A stretch of 64,000 bases of DNA from Rhabditoides inermis. Lineage: Eukaryota > Nematoda > Chromadorea > Rhabditida > Rhabditidae. The notes below the pieces were generated by a model. The model searched no databases, was not told where the DNA came from, and saw only the letters and a list, made by a program, of their open reading frames with translations. Below, piece after piece: positions 35,366 to 47,205 of the stretch (its first letter is position 1; the number at the start of each line of letters is the position of its first letter). The translations under genes and the position numbers were made by a program. The stretch covers positions 514,001 through 578,000 of the forward strand of contig CAWZYM010000006.1 of NCBI GenBank assembly GCA_963966185.1. Direction: 5' to 3'.

Positions 35366-36261
35366 CCTGATGTAGGAATACTACCTGAAAATACACCATG
35401 AATTCAACATGTATAGACTACTACGATTTACGGCAACGTCTACCGAGAAATGCGGATATAGATATATATATATATATAAAAATTGGATAAACTTTCTCAA
35501 TCATCGTTATCGTTACCAACGACAATCCGAACACAGCTTGGCAAGCGGCACTCTTATCACACGGAAGAATGAATGTCAATAGAGATAATATAATGCATTA
35601 GAGTCGAATGATTATACATGAACCATGAATCAACAGAAAATCAATTATAATTACTATTTGTTTATTTTTTCAAAAAATAAACAATAATGGACAATTTAGG
35701 GTACCTGCTATTCGTGCTGAGACCTAACAATATATCTCTTTTTACTTTCCCTTTTTGGCTTTTCTATTCTTATGCTTGTACTTTACAGGTTTAGATTCCA
35801 GAAGCATATAACAAAATAAAACAAAAAGGAAAGATACTATCGTCAAAAATATAATCAAAAATTTTCATATTGTACAATAAAATACTACACCATAATAATG
35901 TACTAATTGTTTGTGACATGTGACGTAGTGTATTTTCCTGTTTTCCTCGAGACGATGAATGACGCGTAGCTGCTCTGTTGTTTTATATGAAATTGTTTCT
36001 GATTGATTGATATTGATTTTTCTTGCTATCAAATGTTGCCGTTGTTGGCGTTTCCCTAGCGTAGCGTGCATCGATTGTTGTTGGTATGGTCGGTCGCTTA
36101 TCATTCAACTGTGCTGCGAAGACGAACACCGCATCTCTCTCTCCTCCTCTCTCTCACGGTCCGTATTCACATCATGTTGCATGTTGTTAAACTCACAATA
36201 CTCCATCCGCGTATCATGCAAACAAATGTATATAATTTGTAGTCATGTTATTGTTTCCAGC
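35366..36261. other. divergent intergenic region rab-8 / PCMTD gene
   Basis: About 900 bp, AT-rich, with a short (TA)n tract near 35461-35477. A TTTCCAG acceptor ends 1 nt before the PCMTD ATG. No other feature is supported. Confidence 0.5.
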
Positions 36262-38729
36262 ATGGGTATAACCCAGAGTAGTGATAACGACGAACTCGTT
36301 GACGTTCTTGTCAATGAACACCGATTGCGTTGCAAACACATTGAACGGGCGTTGCGGTGAGTCCACGTTTGACTATTTCTTGTCAAATGATTTTCAGTTT
36401 GGTGGACCGCGGTCGTTTCTTCCCGGAAGCGTATCGCGGTGAGGCATACAGAGACAACCCATGGAAAGCGCCCGAAGGCTCTCCCGGTAAAGTGCACATA
36501 TCCGCGCCCGCCATGTACATCACTGTGCTCGAAGCACTCAATCTCAAATCTGGACACACATTCCTCAACATTGGATCGGGCACCGGATGGCTCAACACTG
36601 TCGTGGGATTTCTCATAGGTTTGTCAGGTAGATAAACATGGATGTTGATGTGTATGTTCAGGATCGACTGGTGTGAACCACGGTATTGAAGTTCACGACA
36701 ACATTGTCGAGTACTCACGTGATCGTCTGGAAGAGACGCTGCGTCGCCCAGAGATCTGCGCGTACGATTGGTGCGAGCCGATGTGAGTTATATTTGGACT
36801 TTGATGAATACGTATTGATTTGCAGCTTTGTGCACGGTAATGCGCTATCTGAAGAGCCAGCGATCAGCGGTCGTTTGTACGACCGAATTTACTGCGGCGC
36901 TGCCGTGTCGGCCACTGACGTGCCTCGCCTCATCAAGTTCCTCACAATTGACGGAATCATGGTTGCTCCCATCCAAGCCACGGTATGCATTACGTTTATT
37001 GTTTGTTATGTTGGATTTTCGTTTTTGTAAATTGTAATTTTTCCACTATACTCACGTGTTCAGTTTCAACTGATGCTGTATAAGCGCACGGGTGACGAGT
37101 CGTTCGAAACGCACTTTGTGTCGTCGGTACAGTTTGCTGATCTTGTGGAGGCGTCCGGGGAGCCCACTCACGTGCTGCCGTCTCTGTCCACCCCATCAAG
37201 CCTTCAGCATCACTGCCGCCTTCTCATTCGCAACTCGATCCGGCACCATGTCCATAAACACCACACTGTGAGTTAATGTTTTCGTAATGTTCCGCATTTA
37301 TGATGTGTTGCTAAGTTGTTATGTAAGTAATGTATCGTTTTCCAGATTGAGATGCGCACATTGGTGCCCGAGTTTGACTCAGACGACGAGGCGCCGCGTG
37401 AGCGCGAGCGAATAAATGTCATAGTCCCTCTTCCCGATGAGGAGGGTGGAAAGTGAGTAATAATATTCACTTTGTTGGATAGTGGTTAGTTTGAATCATC
37501 ATATTCACGTATCGTCTTTTAGCCGCATCGTGTTTGTGAACCGCGAGCGCGGCGGGGGCGGAGTGGGTGTGCTGCGCGACGAGTTTGGAGACGAGCGACA
37601 GGTCGAGGTGCGCATGCTCGGTGCCAACGGAGGCAGGATAATGTGAGCAGAGTAACTACAACGCCTTGCATCATACGAATTACCGTGATCAATGACTTTC
37701 AGACATTTCCGCCAGAACCGCCCTCGCCGTGTACCCATTGAGGCGCCAATGTTTGCCGATGAAGGTGACCCGAATCCGGTAAGTTATATCCCGATGCGTC
37801 TTTCATATGGTGTTGTGTGCAGGAGGAAGCGGTGCGTGAGTTGTTGGCTGCTGCGGAGGCGGCGATAGACGTGGCGGACGAGGCGCGTGTTGCCGCGAAC
37901 ATTCCCGCGAGGCTGGAGGCGGAGCCGGGAGAGAACGCGGCCGCGCGCGGAGGAAGACAGATGCTCAACGCCATTCTCGCCGAGCATGCGCAGGAGGAGG
38001 AGAGGCACAGACAACATGGAGAGGCTGTCAGGGCGGAGGTGATTCATTGAAATGAGTATTATGGTCAATGTCATGATCTTATATACTCACGTTTGCAGGT
38101 GCGTGCTCTGGCGGCGCGTCGTGAGCGTGACGAGCCAATGCGACAGCGGGGACGTCAGCTACTGAACGCCATTCTCGACGAGGTGAGTTTTGCATATAAG
38201 TGAAAATGCAATTTGTTGATTTGTTCAGAATGCGCAAGCGGATCGTCTCGGTCTCGATCTGATGAACGAGTATGAGGCGAATGAGCAGCACCGCAACCGA
38301 CAGAGAGAGGAAGCTGAGGAGGCGGCACGGTGAGCGGCTTTACTTTTGGGTGTGTGGATATCATGGTTGTGTTCAGGGAGGCGATTGCTCTTGTGAACGC
38401 ACACCGCGAAGCTGAGCCTATTCTCGACGGGGAGGAGCAGGAGGGCAGCACTGTGGAGCAGAGGAGGGAGGCCGGACAGAAGAGGAGTGCTGCCGATGAG
38501 GCCGCCGACAATGCCAACAAGAGGAGGTGGGTGTGACGTTTACTTCGCAACTCAACTTGTGATCGACTAAATTAATGTTGGGTTCAGAAAATTGGAACGT
38601 GATCGTCAGCTCGCGTCTCTGTTGCGTTCTGGTGAGGCGTTCCGCGACGCGCTCGCTTCTCTGCCCATATCGAAACACGCCAAGAGCTTCGTCCGCTTCG
38701 GAGTGCCCGAAGATTGCCAGTACAACTAG
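36262..38729 (+). CDS. PCMTD-type protein (isoaspartyl methyltransferase-domain E3 adaptor)
   Basis: The first 260 or so residues match the methyltransferase-like domain of PCMTD1/2: [14 protein letters not shown], an N-terminal Gly that could be myristoylated, [21 protein letters not shown], the SAM-loop [24 protein letters not shown] and [11 protein letters not shown] long Arg/Glu/Ala-rich helical region follows (about 37820-38560), with two similar [20 protein letters not shown] segments, suggesting an internal duplication. The end, [17 protein letters not shown], resembles the SOCS-box-like tail of PCMTD1 (LPLPESLKAYLTYF type). Known PCMTD proteins bind isoaspartyl substrates and recruit Cullin-5. 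The helical insertion is longer than in vertebrates. AATAAA at 39037. Confidence 0.88.
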
Positions 38730-40637
38730 CAAGGACTTACAATCATTCAGTATTGACCACCGCATGTTTTCAAGATTTCGTCCGCGATAGTACAGGAATG
38801 TACATAGCAGATGCATGTATTGTAAGAGTTATAGCGTCCGTTTATGTCTTTTTTTTGTTTATCGCCTCGCCTGTGTTCTCTTGCAAATAGTCTGAGATTG
38901 AGCAACGATAAGTGTGATGTTTGGCATATGCGTATGTTCTCCGCCTACAATTTTTTCTCGATTATCTATTTTATAGAAATGTTTATCATCGATTCTATCG
39001 TAATATTGTATATAATACTTGTACATTTGATGTAATAATAAAGTATTTTCTCGATATTCGTAATGTTGGATGTTTCAAGTGATAACGAGTCGAAATATCC
39101 CGTGCAATATCTGTGATCAGCTGGCCGGTCGCTATCTTCTCTATTTGCTCTTCACTCTTCCGTTTCGCTGCTGCGTATTGGTGACACTTGGCAGTAGCAT
39201 ATAGCGGGTGCGGCCCGGCCTGGCGCCCCTATCCACTCATTTTGCATTAGTGGATTTGTGTAGTTTGAAAAGCCGACATTATCATTTGATCTGACTGGAT
39301 AATCGGCTCGCGTGCTCGGTTTGCTCACCACTGCCGCTGCGTGTCTTCCTGCTCTCACTCCTCTTTCACTCTCCACCCCAACAATCGATCGAAACGTCCC
39401 GCAGTTGGCTCGTCTCGAGCGTTCCTTCCACGTTTCCCTCCTCGAAATGTGTGCGGCGTTGTTGTTTGGAATGCTGTCGCATCCTTGGAACGACCATCTC
39501 GGCAACTGGTCTGTGACAAGTGCGACTATTGATCGCGGACAAGTGAATGAGCGGAAAGAGGAGGAGGAGGGGAGAGGCGTCTGTCCGTTCCCTGTCCGTT
39601 CCCTCTGTCCTTCTCCCATTTCCCGTCGGCAGCAGGCACTCGATCCTAATCGATTCCACCTCATCGACTCACTGTGGCGGGCGCTTGTTTGTATCCCTAG
39701 CTAGGCGTGGCAGTGTGGAGTGAGTGGGAATTGAGAGTCGCCGCCGTCCTAGTTGATACCGCAAGTTGTCAGTGAGCGTGGAGAGCGTTGGTTGTTGTTT
39801 TGATGGTGATCGGCGTTTTGTCTGACTCGCACTGTTCCCTTCTCACGTGAGCCGCCACAAGTGCACGTATTGTGTAGGCGCGCTAGTCGCGTTCGCACTT
39901 GTGGTTCCTGCTCACTTGAGGAGAGAGAGAGAGGAGACTGCCCCGCTGCCCGGAAGCGCATTCATTATGTGGAGCTGTCGTCGCGGCGGTGAGGCGACAG
40001 CTGATGATGTGTTCTTTTCGGTCGCCTTCCCGTCTCAACGTTTCATTTCGCATTCTCTCTCTCTCTCTCTTTTGCCGTCTCTTGTCCAATCCATCTCTCT
40101 TCTTCCTTCTGGGCACGTGTGGATAAGCCACCTTGCCTCTTTCGCTGCTATCTCACTCAGCTGATTTGGCGGAGCGATCGATCGAGTGATTAGTAGAGAG
40201 TCGATTGCCGTGCAGCCTTTTATGTACACTCTGGCATCCGGTTCACTGTGTGTTTTGCAGTGAGTGCGGCGGTACATTTGCGTGATTGATTGACTGCGTG
40301 TGATGTTCGACCGGCTCACTTTCTCTTACCCCCCTCCCCGTTCCACATATCGCGTGCCTCTACTCTCGTGTTCGCTCTCCATCATGACTGCATGTGCGTG
40401 TGTGGTTGAACGCCGCCGAACGTCGCCTCGTATCACACCCCCGCTGACGTCCGCTGATTCACGTTTATATTGCGGGATGACCTCTTTCGCCGGCTGCAGC
40501 TATTGATTTCACGCACAGCCGTTCGTGTTTACACACATCATTCGATGGCCGTCTCGTTGCTTGTATGCCGCATGTTTTTGATGAGCGCATTGCAGTCCGC
40601 ACTCGGCCGGTGAGTGGTACACGGCGAGTGAGCGAGG
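38730..40637. other. non-coding region upstream of ZNRF gene
   Basis: About 1.9 kb. The first 350 bp include the PCMTD 3' end (AATAAA at 39037). From about 39100 the sequence becomes GC-richer with a short CT tract near 40054-40072. Several ORFs of up to 170 codons exist on both strands without recognisable domains or linked splicing. Part may be 5' UTR or promoter of the RING gene. Confidence 0.4.
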
Positions 40638-41620
40638 ATGGGCGCGCGCCAGAGTGTCAGCGGGCCCGGCGGACAGGGCGACGACACTGCATGTGAGAGA
40701 CGCACCTGATATGCGTGTCGATTGTCCGGGTTGTGTTTAGCCGGTCGTCCTCGCTCCAACTCACTGCACACGGGTGAGCCGGGCGGTTCACGCTCCGCGC
40801 CTCAGCGCGGACTCTCCGCCACAGAAATTATTCAGGTGCGTTCGAGTTAGAGTAGATACTAAAGGTGCGGTCAGTATCTTTGAATCTAATTCCTGATTGC
40901 AACTTCATTATTCTCATATTTCGTGTCCAAGTGTATGGAATATGTGTGTGTACTGGTGTTGCGTCGCGGTGTGCTAACGAGTATGTCCTTTGAAGACGCT
41001 GCGACAGGCGCGTCTGGTGGGCGGATCGAGTGACTCGGACGATGATGAGGGACCGAGCAGACAGCGATGGACCACTGCCGACTCCAGCGACCCGCACCAC
41101 AGGTAATTAATACTGTCTTTCTTCATATGTATCGCGATATACGCACTCAGACGTGTAACTCGTTCAGGTTACGCGTGCTTGCTGCTGCAAGTCGGCGACA
41201 CGGCGGCGGACGCGGCAGTCGCCGCAGCATGCCCATATTTGTCATGGGTGAGTCACGATTTGATGATCAATTATATTCCATTTTTATTTCTTCAGCCAGT
41301 GAAGACGTAACGTGCCCGGTGTGCCGCAAGACTGTGCCTTCAGACGAGGCGGACGTGCATCTTGTCATGTGCCTCACGCGACCCCGCATCACGTACAATG
41401 GTAAGTGAAATTGATCACTAATTGACTATGCATGCCTATGTTCGTCTTTTTAGACGATGTGCTGACGGAGACAAAGGGTGAGTGCTCGATCTGTCTCGAG
41501 GACATGGAGGCGGGTGCATCCATCGCTCGTTTGCCGTGCCTGTGTATCTACCACAAGGAGTGCATCGACGACTGGTTCAAGCGCAAGAACTGTTGTCCTG
41601 AACACCCCGGAGACGACTGA
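40638..41620 (+). CDS. ZNRF1/2-type RING E3 ubiquitin ligase
   Basis: Six exons encode about 225 residues. The N terminus MGARQS is an N-myristoylation signal as in ZNRF1 and ZNRF2, followed by a Ser/Gly/Arg-rich disordered stretch. A zinc finger TCPVCRKTVPSDEADVH...C is followed by the RING-H2: CSICLEDM, then RLPCLCIYHKECIDDWF and CCPEHP at the extreme C terminus. The linker MCLTRPRITYNDDVLT is near-identical in family members. These ligases sit on endosome, lysosome or plasma membranes and ubiquitinate membrane-associated targets. Stop TGA at 41618. Confidence 0.95.
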
Positions 41621-42017
41621 GAGGGCCGCATCTGACTGTCTTCCACACATCTCTCGGGTCTCTCACCTCTTTGTCACCTGATTCGCTCTCGCGCGGCAAG
41701 CAGGTCCTCTCAATGCGGTTCACTCTCCTTTGATGTTAAATATGCGTTATACATACAACTATAATAAATGCACTACATTTTATAATTTCGCGCTGAGTCT
41801 GACCAATTTGTATGGCTGAAAATGTAACTTCACTGTAGATTTCACGCGGTGTTCTAATTTTAGCATTCACAACCACAAGATGCATATCAGATCGCGAACT
41901 TATACCAGTTAATTTTTTAATATTCACATGCTCATAAACGATTTATTACGCATATAAGTTATTTATACAATCATCAATCAAGTTTTAAAAAACACTAATA
42001 AATTAGATTACGCGTAT
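41621..42017. other. convergent intergenic region ZNRF / AAGAB
   Basis: About 400 bp, AT-rich in its second half, with AATAAA-type signals for both strands (plus strand near 41763). No gene is seen. Confidence 0.5.
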
Positions 42018-44063
42018 TCAGAGAGCCATAGAATCCACTTCGGCATCGGAGAAGAGTCCCAGCGCACCAACTGCATTGGTAGCCAGATCAATCCGCTGCC
42101 GCCGTCCCTCATCGTTGTTAGGCAACTGTGATAGACGCTCGCGGAGCTGAATAACACAATATGAAAGAAAGGAAATACTAATCACCTGTTTGAAGTTGGA
42201 GAAAACGTCATCGCTAGTAGCAGTTGCATTGTTTATCTTGGTCATCACATCGTCGAACTCGCTCGGTTTTGCAGGGGGACACTTCGAAGACGACTCACCA
42301 GTGGGAATAGAGAATGCAGAGATGTTCACTAAAACACTCACCATTTATTTGAATATACCGAAAACAAAAATTACCATGGTCATTTTCGAGATCTTCCGGC
42401 GTATCTGCAGGTTTCGTGGAATCACCCTTATCCCCCTGCTCAATAGTACTCACCGTCACATCCTGATGTATGAAGCAAGTAAAAAAATATCTTCGTTCAA
42501 AAGACTTACAACATGATCGACAGCTGCTTCAGTTTTATCTTTACACACAGTCACATTCAGATTAACTTCAGCAGTGGGGGTCGCGGACTAAACTTAGTGA
42601 ATATTAGTCCTAAAAGTAATAAAAAAGAAAACACCTTTTTGTGTGAGGAAGCAGGACGTACTCCACTCGAAGAAGTAGGAATCACGCAGGTCGCGAAAGC
42701 GTTCCAAATAGCATCTGCAACAACAAAAATATCGTTACGTTGACAAGGACCAAGAAAAATGTGTCTACATAAAGAATCATTTCATATGTTTACCTTCATC
42801 TTCGCTGTCCGGCTCGAGATCGTCGTCTTCGCTATCACTCATCTGATTCATAACATGTAAAAGCCTATCAACCGTAGCTTTGCCTATTTCTCGACGCATC
42901 TTCACCCTAAAAAGGAAGGAAATACAGAATACACAATGTGAAAGAAACTTACGTCTTATCCGGCCAGTCGACAACCTGAAGAGCTTCTAGAACACGCTGA
43001 ATTCCCCATGACTCGTGATGCTCCACGATTTCCATGATTGTTTCCTGGAATGACAATTGAAATCATCTCTAAATACTAGCTCACTTCATGAGGCTTCCAC
43101 ACGACGACTTCACAATCATTGTCTCGAGCCCATTTCTCTGCGAACTCTCGCTGAATGGTGGGAACATTGTCGTCGTCCAGAACAAGTTGCTGAAAGCGGT
43201 AAACTATTGTTATATACTGTATATTTTATAGGGTATTTGCCGCAAACTTCACAGATCTAGACATCAAATTAATTATAGTTGCGCTATCGATCTGCATGAG
43301 ATCATTCGATCGAGCGAATTGGCGGTTTCATTTTGAGAAAGGAAAATGAGGGTCATTTGCAAGTCAATAATATTTATAATTAAAACCCCCGAAACATACC
43401 ACGGAACCACAGCCATGAAGAACAGGAATAAGCGACTGCAGTAAGTCGTCTTGAATAGTAGTGAACCTAAACGGAACAGGATAACTCATTTCGAACATGG
43501 TTTCTCTACCTGACAATAAGAGCTCCAATAGATCCTCCAGAGCAGTTAATGAGACGACGCAATTCGGAAACCGTGGCAACTGATCTCAACTCCACTGTAG
43601 CAGTGTAGTATTTATTGTCGAGAATCAGGCGACAACCATCTGATCCATTGCCAGCCTCCGCAGGAAGAGTTTCCGTCAACTAAACATCTCTTCGTTAGGG
43701 AGGTTCTAAGATGCTTTTTGTGCAAAACTTTACCCACCCCCACCTTTTCTGTCTAACTCTCTTCAGCGCCCCATGCTCTCTTAGGCAAAGTTTTGGGCGT
43801 GGGTAAAGTATGACCAAAGTTTGGGCTCAGTTTCAAAACGTGACCCCCAGTCCAACAGCGAGAAACTTAGGGCAAAAATGGAAACTTTACCCTTCTTTGA
43901 CCCATAACTTGGGTCAAATTTCATCTTAGAACCTCCCTAAAGGATGGCATATGCGAGAATCAGAACTTACGGATCCGTTCACATCTCCCAGAACGAAAAC
44001 TGTTTGCATAGGGTTCATCACTGGCGGATCACCGTTAGTTTCGTCCATAACGACAGATCTCAT
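42018..44063 (-). CDS. AAGAB-like alpha/gamma-adaptin-binding protein (p34)
   Basis: About ten exons in continuous frame. Recognised blocks match human AAGAB: a pseudo-GTPase N-terminal part with DNKYYTATVELR, IGALIVRFTT, then REFAEKWARDNDCEVVVW, a GIQRVLEALQVVDWPD segment, and after acidic and Ser/Thr-rich linker a C-terminal helix FDDVMTKINNAT... RLSQLPNNDEGRRQRIDLA. AAGAB is a cytosolic chaperone for AP-1 and AP-2 adaptor assembly. TTTGTCCAG lies directly before the chosen ATG at 44063. It starts 139 bp after the RPL10A stop on the same strand, as in a nematode operon. A 245-bp MITE occupies one intron (43695-43939). Confidence 0.85.
43695..43939. mobile_element. 245-bp MITE with perfect 19-bp terminal inverted repeats
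   Basis: Begins TTAGGGAGGTTCTAAGATG and ends with its exact reverse complement CATCTTAGAACCTCCCTAA. It has no ORF and sits inside an AAGAB intron. Internal words such as AACTTTACCCAC resemble the 127-bp tandem repeats in dnj-27 (54202-54460). Confidence 0.88.
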
Positions 44064-44202
44064 CTGGACAAATGAAATATCAATAGCAACGCAAAGAAAA
44101 GGTATCACACATATGACGCAAACATATAATAGACGCATAAAAACGATAAGTAAATGAGATAACAACTTTATAACAGCTTGCAGCTGCCACAAAATCAACA
44201 AT
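44064..44202 (-). promoter_or_regulatory. intercistronic region of putative RPL10A-AAGAB operon
   Basis: 139 bp between the RPL10A stop and the AAGAB start. The RPL10A stop codon overlaps an ATTAAA polyadenylation-like hexamer (CTATTAAATTG on the minus strand), T-rich sequence follows, and a TTTGTCCAG trans-splice-like acceptor ends at the AAGAB ATG. Confidence 0.65.
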
Positions 44203-45081
44203 TTAATAGAGACGCTGGGGAGCTCCCATGGTAGACTTGACGGTCAGACCACGGACGTTCTGCCAGTTCTTCTTGAGGAGGGAGACGAGGAAGTTCACTC
44301 CGAGGGAGATGTTGGCGACGAGCTCCTCCTGGGTCATCTCAACGTGTCCGATGGCGACAGAAAGGCACAGAACCTAAATCAAAAGATTACATTCAATATC
44401 GATTGTGAATTATAGAAACGCAAAATCAAAAATACAAACCTTCTTCATCTGGAACTTGATGGTGGACTTGATCTCCTCGACCTTTCCGGTCAGAGGCTCG
44501 GCGTGAGACACAACCGAGGGGAACTTTCCAGCCTTGTTAAGTCCGGGACCAAGGATACGGGGAATCTGCTTAATCAGAGACTCGGACGCAATGAACGCAT
44601 CATATCCAGCAGCGAGCTTCTTGATAAGCTTCTTGTTCTTGTTCAGCTTCTTGAGGTCATCAGCGCTCATGGAGGGGAGGTTGTTAGCGGCAGCCTCATC
44701 AAGATGGTGCTGGTCTCCAAGAACGCAAACCTTCATACCGGGCTTGGGAATGTTCTTCAGCCTGAACAAATTCATTTAAAAAAACAAACGACAATATAAA
44801 ACCTCACTTATTGATTGAATACTCCAAACTAACGGCATAATGCCTCCCCAAGTTTTAAGACCCTGGGTAGGGGTCCTCGCCGCATAAAATACGACTTCCT
44901 GCTAACAGGCATTGTGAAGCTACCTGACGGATCCGTTGAAACGCTTGTCCTTCTGGGGATCGTAGTTCTTCAGAGAGATCTGGAGCTCCACAGTCTCGCG
45001 GAACTTGCGCTTCTTCTCGGCGGCGCCCTTGAGCACCTCCGCGGCGACCTCATTGAGGGTGTCTCGGGAGACCTTACTCAT
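44203..45081 (-). CDS. rpl-1: 60S ribosomal protein L10a (uL1)
   Basis: Three exons (44924-45081, 44440-44761, 44203-44373) give 216 residues, the expected length. The family is clear: [43 protein letters not shown], the [11 protein letters not shown] motif of uL1 proteins and the C-terminal [11 protein letters not shown]. It forms the L1 stalk at the ribosomal E site. It is divergent from the SPATS2-like gene, with 524 bp between starts, and probably first cistron of an operon with AAGAB. The first intron carries a short palindromic CCTGGGTAGGGGTCC-type sequence. Confidence 0.97.
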
Positions 45082-45605
45082 TTTTACCCTGGAATATATA
45101 TATATTTTTTTGATATAATATAACGCTTCATAACAAATACATGATGATACACAAGGAAATCAAACACAAATGAAGCACAATGTTGTTAGAAAAATGAAAA
45201 TGTTTCGTATGAGCAAAAATTTTAGGATTCTGAAGAAGAAAAAATAGCGTGAAGCGTATAATGGTCGCTGTGGGACCAATATTTTGTATGAAAGTTGTAA
45301 AATAAAATGCTAGTACCTAAATTTCACATTTAATTTATAGCTTTCAAATATGAAATACGTACTATAAACAAAACGCAATTGTCAAAAACGAGCTAAACTC
45401 CTAAATATCTCATTTTAAAAATAATACCGTATTTTGGAGGTTGTTAATTTTTTGGACGCGTCGCGGTCATGCGACGCGTGTGCCAACGCCGCTAACTGAC
45501 CCCTCATAGAGAATTAATAGATAGACGGTCGTGCAGCGTGTTTCTAGTGTTTTATGTTGCTGTGTTCATTTTAGTTTGTTTCATGCATTAGTTTTCTATT
45601 GCAGA
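45082..45605. other. divergent intergenic region RPL10A / SPATS2-like
   Basis: AT-rich except for GGACGCGTCGCGGTCATGCGACGCGTG near 45454, a GC-rich near-palindrome with repeated GACGCGT. A TTGCAG acceptor ends 1 nt before the SPATS2-like ATG. Confidence 0.5.
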
Positions 45606-46966
45606 ATGGCGAAGGAGAACACCCTCAGCAAGAAGGTCATTGACGATAAGGTCGCCAAGGTTCGGGAGGTCGTTCACGGTGTCAACACAAACGACATCAT
45701 TCTTGCTCTCCACAGCTTTGAGATGGATGTGAACAAGACCATCCAGGCTTTCTGTGAAGGTATGTCCTCTTATTCCTTGATAATTACTCTTTTCATTGTG
45801 ATCTTACGTCTTTGACGTAAATGTTGTTTACAGTGTTTCGGTCTTGGTTCTGTTCATGGTAGTATTCAGATGGTGCCTCTGCGGTTCTTGACGACTGGGT
45901 TCGCCCGGCCGGATCCAAGAACAAGAAGAACAACAAAAAGAAGGTGGCCGCTGCTGCGGAGGTTCCCGCTGCAGCACCTGCTCCTTCCACCGCCAGTGCT
46001 CCTGCTCCCGCCCCTACTCCCAAGAAGGGTATGCGCTTTTTTGACGAATTATAGGCGTTACGCGTATCATTTCAGAGACTGCTCCCGCTCCCGCACCTGC
46101 TACGTCGAAGTCGCAGACCAACGGGCATGCCGAAAAGGGTATTTTTTTTAATTCGTTCATCTGTGATGTGTCATTTTATTGACAGCAGTCTCCTGCCACC
46201 CGTACTAAATATTTATGTTTTCTATTTCAGTCATGTCGAAGCAAGATCAAAAACCTGTTGCGAACGGCGTTGCTTCGTCGAGCGGTCAGAACGATGCCAT
46301 CAAGAATGCTTTCAAGGTATTTTTTGTCATATTATGTGTGCTTTTTGTGGAGAGTTTCGTGCGCTGTTCTTCTTTTTTAAATGTAAATGTTTCATTTATT
46401 TTCAGGCTGTGAAGGAGGCTATTGCTCAGCGTGAGAATGCTCTGGTTGCTCAGATGGCGGGATCCAATGGAGCTACTTTCTCTTACGACATGTCGGATTT
46501 GATCTCGGCTATTAACTCGTTTGGATCAGGTTAGTAATGTTCACATTTTGATTGGTATTGTCAATGTTCAAGTCTGTAGATACATATTAACATTTCAGTT
46601 ACCGGGAAGAAGGTTGCTGCTGCTCCGGCTCCTGTACAGGTAGCCGCGCCCGTCAAGGCTGCGCCCAAGGCTGATTCGCCTGCTCCGGCAGCCGATTCGG
46701 GACTCGGAAACTCCCCTGTTGATAAGAAGAAACAGCCTCAGCAGCCCGTTGCTCAGGTTGCCTCTGGAGGTATCCAGATGGCTTCTGATGCGCTGTCGCC
46801 CGACCAGCTCGCCGAGCTTCAGCGTAAGCTTCAGCTGCAGCTGTCTGCACAGGGAATCGATGCGTCTGTGCTCTCTGGCGTCTCTTCGGGCGACATGCCG
46901 GTGCGCCGCCCTCGTCCTCCTCGCAACGACAAGAAGCCCGCCCACAAGAAGCCCATGCTCGCGTGA
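45606..46966 (+). CDS. SPATS2/SPATS2L-like cytoplasmic RNA-associated protein
   Basis: Six exons encode about 300 residues. The N-terminal 90 residues carry the family's UBA-like segment: VAKVREVV, NTNDIILALHSFEMDVNKTIQAFCEDG and VLDDWVR followed by a lysine-rich KNKKNNKKK patch, matching SPATS2 proteins. Next is an Ala/Pro-rich low-complexity linker (repeated APAPAP), a conserved helix AIKNAFKAVKEAIAQRENALVAQM, and a helical LSPDQLAELQRKLQLQLSAQG segment before a basic tail. SPATS2L is linked to stress granules and nucleoli in vertebrates; the worm role is unknown. The ATG follows an acceptor by 1 nt. Confidence 0.85.
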
Positions 46967-47205
46967 GATGTGATCGCCGCTTAAGAGCGCGCCACCCCCA
47001 GATGCCTTGCACACTTGTGATGTCCGTCGATTCATTTTAGAGAGATTTACAACGTTGCGTTTTACCCTTACAACTTTGAAGACGGAGAAGAAAACTTGTT
47101 CATAAGATTTTAAAAAATTATTTATTGTAATACACATGTACCACTGTTATTCTCATTGGGGAACATGAGCAAATAAATTATTGTTTGTTGCAATTCTGCA
47201 GTCTA

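Noticed and set aside
39152..39704. ORFs of up to 170 codons upstream of the ZNRF gene
   Set aside because: No domain, no signal of splicing to other exons, and overlapping ORFs on both strands; treated as non-coding or UTR.
43695..43939. Interstitial telomere repeat (TTAGGG)
   Set aside because: Only one TTAGGG at each end as part of a longer inverted repeat; nematode telomeres normally use TTAGGC.
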